DNA of 53,422 nt from Kitasatospora phosalacinea. GTDB taxonomy: Bacteria; Actinomycetota; Actinomycetes; Streptomycetales; Streptomycetaceae. Positions 48,846 through 53,422 of the stretch are shown one piece after another. The position numbers were made by a program, and so were the translations under genes. Within the stretch, counting starts at the first letter, position 1. Each line of letters opens with the position of its first letter. The stretch spans positions 1 to 53,422 of the forward strand of contig NZ_JNYE01000046.1 of assembly GCF_000717185.1 (NCBI RefSeq), in the 5' to 3' direction. Under the pieces are notes generated by a model. That model did no database searches, had not been told where the DNA came from, and was given only the letters and a program-made list of their open reading frames with translations.

Positions 48846-49307
48846 ATGACCTCCCGCACCGGCTTCTTCGCCCTCTCCGCCGTCCTGCTGCTGGTCGGCC
48901 TGGTCTGCATCGGCGAGGGCGTCCAACTGGTCGCCACCGGAAAGCCGCTGGGCATCGGCATCGGCCTGTGCGCCTTCGTCATCCCGGTCATCGGCGTCTG
49001 GTTCCTCGTCCAGACCGTCCGCTTCGGCCGGGCCGGCGAGCGGCTCGCCCGCGAACTGGAGGCCGAGGGCGGCCTGCCCGTCGACGAGCTGAAGCGCACC
49101 GCCGGCGGCCGGATCGACCGCGCCTCGGCCGACGCGGTGTTCACCCGCCGCAAGGCCGAGGCCGAGGCCGACCCCACCGACTGGCGGAACTTCTTCCGCC
49201 TGGCGGTGGCGTACGCGGACGCGGGCGACGTGCCGCGGGCCCGCAAGGCCATGCAGCACGCCATCAAGCTGCACGACCGGGGGGCTTCGCCCGCCGCCGT
49301 AGACTGA
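48846..49307 (+). CDS. Small membrane protein with TPR-like tail, unknown function
   Basis: A 153-aa protein, ATG one base after the dapB stop codon, so it is coupled to dapB. Two TM helices at about 7-30 (FALSAVLLLVGLVCIGEGV) and 38-58 (IGIGLCAFVIPVIGVWFLVQ) are followed by a cytosolic helical part. The segment DWRNFFRLAVAYADAGDVPRARKAMQHAIKLHDR has the A-x-x-x-x-x-G-D-x-x-x-A spacing of a single TPR-like unit. I do not recognise a named family; it is probably conserved in streptomycetes between dapB and thyX. Confidence 0.85.
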   Translation: MTSRTGFFALSAVLLLVGLVCIGEGVQLVATGKPLGIGIGLCAFVIPVIGVWFLVQTVRFGRAGERLARELEAEGGLPVDELKRTAGGRIDRASADAVFTRRKAEAEADPTDWRNFFRLAVAYADAGDVPRARKAMQHAIKLHDRGASPAAVD

Positions 49308-49343
49308 CCCGGAATCCTCCCGAACCCCCCAGGACGTTCTCCC

Positions 49344-50129
49344 ATGCGCGCAGTAGAGCCCCAGGTCCACCTCATCGCCCGCCCCGAACTCGACTACGAC
49401 GAGGTCTCCGCCTACCTCCGGGACGTCGGCGGCGAGAGCTGGCTGGAGCGGGTCGACCGCGGCGACCTGGACGACGCCCAGAACCTGGCCGAGTTCGCCG
49501 GCCGGATCTGCTACCGCTCCTGGAAGCCGGGCCTCAACCCGAACGTCACCAAGGTCCGCACCGACCAGGACGCCTACCTCAAGAACATCCTGGCCAGCGC
49601 GCACGGTTCGGTGCTGGAGCACGTCTCCTTCACCTTCGTCCTGCACAACGTCAGCCGGGTGGTCACCCACGAGCTGGTCCGGCACCGGGCCGGCGTCGCG
49701 GTCTCCCAGGAGTCGCTGCGCTTCGTCCGCCTCGACGACATCCCGTTCTGGTTCCCCGAGTGGGCCCAGCAGGACGAGGAGCTGATGGGCCGGGCCACCG
49801 GCCTGATGCAGCAGATCGAGGAGTTCCAGCACTGGATGGCCGGCCACTTCGGGCTGGACGAGGAGGGCGTGCCCTTCCACGAGAAGAAGGAGAAGACCTC
49901 CTTCATGCGCCGCTTCGCCCCCGAGGGCCTGGCCACCGGCCTGGTCTGGACGGCCAACGTCCGCACCCTGCGGCACGTCATCGAGAACCGCACCGCACCG
50001 GGCGCCGAGGAGGAGATCCGGCTGCTGTTCGGCAAGATCGGCGAGCTGATGGCCAAGGAGGCCCCGTCGCTGTTCGGCGACTACACCGTGGAGGACGGCG
50101 CCTGGGTGCCGGGCTGGCGCAAGGTCTGA
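49344..50129 (+). CDS. thyX: Flavin-dependent thymidylate synthase ThyX
   Basis: A 261-aa FAD-dependent enzyme that methylates dUMP with methylene-THF. The ThyX signature reads THELVRHRAGVAVSQESLRF. The loop between RHR and the following conserved Ser is one residue longer than in the mycobacterial RHR-x7-S type, as seen in one subgroup of ThyX proteins. Other conserved parts are YRSWKPGLNPNVTKVR and HGSVLEHVSFTF, and the end TANVRTLRHVIENRTAPGAEEEIR. The genome also needs dTMP for its high-GC DNA, and thyX can replace thyA. Start ATG 49344, following AGGAC. Confidence 0.95.
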   Translation: MRAVEPQVHLIARPELDYDEVSAYLRDVGGESWLERVDRGDLDDAQNLAEFAGRICYRSWKPGLNPNVTKVRTDQDAYLKNILASAHGSVLEHVSFTFVLHNVSRVVTHELVRHRAGVAVSQESLRFVRLDDIPFWFPEWAQQDEELMGRATGLMQQIEEFQHWMAGHFGLDEEGVPFHEKKEKTSFMRRFAPEGLATGLVWTANVRTLRHVIENRTAPGAEEEIRLLFGKIGELMAKEAPSLFGDYTVEDGAWVPGWRKV

Positions 50130-50439
50130 CGGCCTGACGGGGCGTCGGGGGCCGGGCCGGTGGCGCTCACCCGTGCGGCCTTCCGCCCCGGGCCGCCGCC
50201 CGCCCGCTGACCTGCACCGACGGGCAGATGGCCGGACTGTCCGGCATGTCTGGATTGCGGCTTTCTCGGCCGCTCCATACGCTCAGGACACGGATTCCGG
50301 TGCTGCGTGAACCCCCGAGCGCGCAGCACCGGAATCCCATGTCCGGCCCGGAATCCGGCGCCTTCCCCACGGCTCCGGACTGTCCAAACCCTGGACCTGC
50401 GTGGCTACCGACCACCGCCCTACGAGTAGCTTTGGACCC
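50130..50439. promoter_or_regulatory. dapA upstream region with a 16-bp hairpin and repeats
   Basis: A 310-bp gap without a gene. A perfect 16-bp stem joins 50292-50307 to 50322-50337 (GGATTCCGGTGCTGCG) across a 14-nt loop. CCGGAATCC recurs at 50348. CCGGACTGTCC occurs twice, at 50232-50242 and 50375-50385. TAGCTT at 50427-50432 is a good -10 whose start would fall on the dapA ATG, suggesting leaderless mRNA; no clear -35 is seen. Confidence 0.5.
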
Positions 50440-51339
50440 ATGGCTCCGACCTCCACACCGCAGACGCCCTTCGGCCGGGTCCTGACCGCGATGGTCACCC
50501 CGTTCACCCCCGAAGGCGACCTCGACCTCGACGGCGCCCAGCGCCTCGCCGCCCACCTGGTGGACTCCGGCAACGACGGCCTGGTGCTCAACGGCACCAC
50601 CGGCGAATCGCCCACCACCACCGACGCGGAGAAGGCCCAGCTGGCCCGGGCCGTGGTCGAGGCGGTCGGAGACCGCGCCCACGTGATCAGCGGAGTCGGC
50701 ACCAACGACACCCGGCACAGCATCGAGCTCGCCCGCCAGGCCGCGGCCGCCGGTGCGCACGGCCTGCTCGCCGTCACCCCGTACTACAGCAAGCCCCCGC
50801 AGGAGGGGCTGTACCAGCACACCGTCGCCGTGGCCGACGCCACCGAGCTGCCGGTCATGCTGTACGACATCCCCGGCCGGAGCGGCGTCGCCCTCGGACT
50901 CGACACCCTGGTCCGCCTCGGCGAGCACCCCCGGATCGTCGCCAACAAGGACGCCAGGGGCGACGTCGCCGCGGCCGCCCACGCCGTCGCCCGCACCGAC
51001 CTCGCCTGGTACTCCGGCGACGACGTCCTGACCCTGCCGCTGCTCTCGGTCGGAGCCGTCGGCGTGGTCAGCGTGGTCGGCCACGTCGTCGCCCGCGAGA
51101 TCCGTACCATGATCGAGGCCTTCACGGCCGGCGACACCGCCAAGGCGCTCGCCGTCCACCAGACCCTGCTGCCGGTCTACACCGGAATCTTCCGCACCCA
51201 GGGAGTGATCCTCTCGAAGGCGGCGTTGAACCTGCAGGGACACCCGGCCGGACCGCTCCGGCTGCCCCTGGTCCCCGCCACGGACGCGGAGACCGCCCGG
51301 TTGAAGGAGGATCTCGCCGCCGGCGGGGTACACCTGTAA
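50440..51339 (+). CDS. dapA: 4-hydroxy-tetrahydrodipicolinate synthase
   Basis: A 299-aa DapA, condensing pyruvate with aspartate semialdehyde, the first lysine-branch step. The barrel is recognisable: FGRVLTAMVTPFTPEGDLDLD, VLNGTTGESPTTTD, GVGTNDTRHSIELARQA, TPYYSKPPQEGLYQHT, then the YDIPGRSGV and Schiff-base lysine region ANKDARGD. ATG 50440 is preferred because MAPTSTPQTPFGRV is the usual start. Only a weak SD exists, so leaderless translation is likely. It heads a pair with rnj downstream, about 100 bp beyond dapA. Confidence 0.95.
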   Translation: MAPTSTPQTPFGRVLTAMVTPFTPEGDLDLDGAQRLAAHLVDSGNDGLVLNGTTGESPTTTDAEKAQLARAVVEAVGDRAHVISGVGTNDTRHSIELARQAAAAGAHGLLAVTPYYSKPPQEGLYQHTVAVADATELPVMLYDIPGRSGVALGLDTLVRLGEHPRIVANKDARGDVAAAAHAVARTDLAWYSGDDVLTLPLLSVGAVGVVSVVGHVVAREIRTMIEAFTAGDTAKALAVHQTLLPVYTGIFRTQGVILSKAALNLQGHPAGPLRLPLVPATDAETARLKEDLAAGGVHL

Positions 51340-51440
51340 CCAACAACAGACGTGCGCGCCCCCGGCTCGCCGGACCCACCCGGGTCCGCCGCTGGACCGG
51401 GACCGAAGGCGCGCGGCACATCGGCAGTCAGGTAACCACG

Positions 51441-51515
51441 ATGGACGCACGCCATATGCAGCCGGGAGAGGAACCCCCCGGGCATATGGCGTGCGTCGTG
51501 AGGAGAGTCTTTTGA
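51441..51515 (+). CDS. 24-codon upstream ORF and long hairpin before rnj
   Basis: ATG 51441 opens a 24-codon frame beginning MDARHMQPGEEPPG and ending at TGA 51513-51515. It overlaps the rnj TTG start (51512-51514). Within it, 51444-51459 pairs perfectly with 51482-51497 (16 bp), and an inner 5-bp stem extends the fold. The rnj ribosome site (AGGAG, 51501-51505) lies just after the 3' arm. Structure and upstream ORF together look like a translational control device. Confidence 0.5.
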   Translation: MDARHMQPGEEPPGHMACVVRRVF

Positions 51516-53197
51516 GCCACCCCCACCCCGAACTCGGCGCGCCCCCCGCACTCAAGGAAGGCGCCCTCCGCATCACCCCGCTCGGCGGACTCGGTGAGAT
51601 CGGCCGCAACATGACGGTCCTCGAGTACGGCGGCCGGATCCTGATCGTCGACTGCGGCGTGCTCTTCCCCGAGGACGAGCAGCCCGGCGTCGACCTGATC
51701 CTCCCCGACTTCAGCTACATCCGGGACCGCCTCGACAAGATCGACGGCATCATCCTGACCCATGGCCACGAGGACCACATCGGTGCCGTGCCCTACCTGC
51801 TCCGGGAGAACCCGGACATCCCGCTGATCGGTTCGAAGCTCACCCTCGCCCTGATCGAGGCCAAGCTCGCCGAGCACCGCATCCACCCCTACGTCCTGGA
51901 GGTCGTGGAGGGCGACCGCGAGCGGATCGGCCCCTTCGACTGCCAGTTCATCGCGGTCAACCACTCCATCCCGGACGCCCTCGCGGTCGCCGTCCGCACC
52001 CCCGCGGGCATGGTCGTCGCCACCGGTGACTTCAAGATGGACCAGCTCCCGCTGGACGGCCGGCTCACCGACCTCCCCGCCTTCGCCAAGCTGGCCGAGG
52101 AAGGCATCGACCTCCTCCTGGTGGACTCCACCAACGCAGAGGTCCCCGGCTTCATCCCGCACGAGCGCGACATCTCCGCGGCCCTGCGCAACGTCTTCGC
52201 CAACGCGGACAAGCGCATCATCGTCGCCTCCTTCGCCAGCCACGTGCACCGCATCCAGCAGGTCCTGGACGCCGCGCACGAGTACAAGCGCAAGGTCGCC
52301 TTCGTCGGCCGCTCGATGGTCCGCAACATGGGCATCGCCCGCGACCTCGGCTACCTCAAGGTCCCCGGCAACCTGCTCGTCGACGTCAAGACCCTCGACG
52401 ACCTCCCCGACAAGGAGGTGGTGCTCATCTGCACCGGCTCCCAGGGCGAGCCGATGGCCGCACTCTCCCGGATGGCCAACCGCGACCACCAGATCCGCAT
52501 CGTCGAGGGCGACACCGTCGTCCTCGCCTCCTCGCTGATCCCTGGCAACGAGAACGCCGTCTACCGCGTCATCAACGGCCTCACCCGCTGGGGCGCCAAG
52601 GTCGTCCACAAGGGCAACGCCAAGGTGCACGTCTCCGGCCACGCCTCGGCCGGCGAACTCCTGTACTTCTTCAACATCTGCAAGCCCAAGAACCTGATGC
52701 CGGTCCACGGCGAATGGCGCCACCTGCGCGCCGCCGCCGACCTCGGCATCGCCACCGGCGTCCCGCGCAACCGCGTCGTCCTCGCCGAGGACGGCGTCTG
52801 CGTGGACCTGGAGAAGGGCGTCGCCCGGGTCGTCGGCAAGGTCCAGGCGGGCTACGTCTACGTCGACGGCTCCTCCGTCGGCGACATCACCGAGGCCTCG
52901 CTCAAGGACCGCCGGATCCTCGGCGAGGAGGGCTTCATCTCGGTCTTCGTGGTGGTCGACTCCACCAACGGCAAGATGGTCAGCGGCCCCACCATCCAGG
53001 CCCGCGGCTCCGGCATCGATGACGGTGCGTTCAACGCGATCGCCGGCAAGCTGGAGGAGGCCCTGACCCGCTCCGCGAACGAGGGCGTCCTGGAGGTCCG
53101 CCAGGTCCAGCAGCTGGTCCGCCGGATCATCGGCAAGTGGGTCGCGGACAACTACCGCCGCCGCCCGATGATCGTCCCGGTCGTCGTCGAGGTCTGA
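51512..53197 (+). CDS. rnj: Ribonuclease J
   Basis: A 561-aa metallo-beta-lactamase/beta-CASP nuclease with endo- and 5'-3' exoribonuclease activity. The MBL zinc motif is LTHGHEDHIGAVPYLL. Further ligand motifs are VNHSIPDAL, VATGDFKMD and VDSTNAEVPGF. The beta-CASP region contains GRSMVRNMGIARDLGYL, CTGSQGEP and HVSGHASAGEL. TTG 51512 was chosen because AGGAG lies 7 nt upstream and LSHPHPELGAPP is the typical streptomycete N-terminus. GTG 51491 in frame is the alternative. The leader has a strong hairpin. Confidence 0.95.
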   Translation: MSHPHPELGAPPALKEGALRITPLGGLGEIGRNMTVLEYGGRILIVDCGVLFPEDEQPGVDLILPDFSYIRDRLDKIDGIILTHGHEDHIGAVPYLLRENPDIPLIGSKLTLALIEAKLAEHRIHPYVLEVVEGDRERIGPFDCQFIAVNHSIPDALAVAVRTPAGMVVATGDFKMDQLPLDGRLTDLPAFAKLAEEGIDLLLVDSTNAEVPGFIPHERDISAALRNVFANADKRIIVASFASHVHRIQQVLDAAHEYKRKVAFVGRSMVRNMGIARDLGYLKVPGNLLVDVKTLDDLPDKEVVLICTGSQGEPMAALSRMANRDHQIRIVEGDTVVLASSLIPGNENAVYRVINGLTRWGAKVVHKGNAKVHVSGHASAGELLYFFNICKPKNLMPVHGEWRHLRAAADLGIATGVPRNRVVLAEDGVCVDLEKGVARVVGKVQAGYVYVDGSSVGDITEASLKDRRILGEEGFISVFVVVDSTNGKMVSGPTIQARGSGIDDGAFNAIAGKLEEALTRSANEGVLEVRQVQQLVRRIIGKWVADNYRRRPMIVPVVVEV

Positions 53198-53210
53198 GGC
53201 ACGACCTGAT

Positions 53211-53239
53211 TTGACCTGGGGCAGCCCGGTGCGTAATGT
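53211..53239 (+). promoter_or_regulatory. Strong-consensus promoter downstream of rnj
   Basis: TTGACC (53211-53216) and TAATGT (53234-53239) with exactly 17 bp between. It faces the right-hand rRNA-type leader. The -10 lies in the loop of the rnj terminator hairpin. Confidence 0.6.
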
Positions 53240-53254
53240 TCTCCGGGTTGCCCC
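53218..53254 (+). terminator. Hairpin after rnj, overlapping the promoter
   Basis: A 12-bp stem with one G-U pair (GGGGCAGCCCGG with CCGGGTTGCCCC) and a 13-nt loop, 20 nt after the rnj stop codon. Confidence 0.65.
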
Positions 53255-53331
53255 ACGGTCGTGCGGCTTCGCTCCGGATTCGAATTCGTTCGAGTCGAAT
53301 GGGGCGGGGAAAACAGGCCGAGAAACTCTGG

Positions 53332-53422
53332 TAGAGTTCGGGAGCGCCGAAAGGCGAAAGCGAATCGGAATGAATGAAACTCCGGAAAACGGAGCGGAAA
53401 ACCTCTGATAAGCTGGGAACAC
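53332..53422 (+). promoter_or_regulatory. Probable rRNA operon leader (window edge)
   Basis: The last ~190 bp are purine-rich and A-rich (GGAAAAC, GCGAAAGCG) unlike the GC-rich neighbours. Two copies of a CTCTGRTARRST-type box occur, at 53328-53337 (CTCTGGTAGAGT) and 53404-53414 (CTCTGATAAGCT). This style matches the multi-promoter, multi-processing leader of streptomycete rrn operons. No 16S sequence is inside the window. Confidence 0.55.

Noticed and set aside
53250..53300. tRNA-like GTTCGAGTC sequence
   Set aside because: There is no acceptor or anticodon stem around it; the dyad ATTCGA/TCGAAT is a small hairpin in the rrn-type leader.

Overview
The window is about 53 kb of very GC-rich chromosomal DNA. 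GTG and TTG starts, G/C-ending codons, proline/alanine-rich low-complexity tracts and the gene order ispC-rseP-ispG, rimP-nusA-ylxR-infB-rbfA-truB-ribF, a type VII secretion (ESX) locus, rpsO-pnp, dapB-thyX-dapA-rnj all point to a Streptomycetaceae core chromosome (Streptomyces or Kitasatospora; I cannot separate them from this sequence). Nothing here looks like a plasmid, prophage or insertion sequence.

Layout. 1-5.3 kb: the 3' part of a membrane-anchored VirD4/TraG-like ATPase, a PucR-type regulator and an aldehyde dehydrogenase. 5.4-10.2 kb: two MEP isoprenoid genes (dxr, ispG) around a site-2 protease, then a DUF4081-GNAT acetyltransferase. 10.2-12.9 kb, minus strand: a GNAT, an APH-like protein that seems to lack kinase residues, and a Tat/lipobox ferritin-like protein. 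13.1-21.5 kb: the translation and ribosome-maturation operon (rimP, nusA, ylxR, infB, DUF503, rbfA, DHH phosphatase, truB). 21.5-25.9 kb: a GNAT and a large protein joining a degenerate trypsin-like domain to a STAND/NACHT-like NTPase. 26-27 kb: ribF.

27-43.6 kb is a complete ESX/type VII locus. A minus-strand arm holds an EspI-like MinD/ParA protein, an unknown 252-aa protein and EccE. A plus-strand arm holds EccB, two WXG100 proteins and mycosin. An amino-acid permease follows on the minus strand, then EccC (minus) and EccD (plus). 43.7-53.2 kb carries rpsO, pnp, an M16 peptidase, dapB, a small membrane protein, thyX, dapA and RNase J. The last ~220 bp look like the promoter and leader of an rRNA operon whose 16S gene lies beyond the window.

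The most unusual signals are small. Three 4-6 codon ORFs chained by ATGA overlaps sit ahead of infB (IF2). Overlapping upstream ORFs couple into eccC and into rnj, the latter containing a long hairpin. A 143-bp inverted-repeat element has a 30-bp exact relative inside the STAND gene. The STAND protein itself has lost the protease Ser and Asp and carries Arg for Lys in its P-loop. All coordinates, motifs and hairpins were read by eye; family assignments rest on motif recognition, not on searches.
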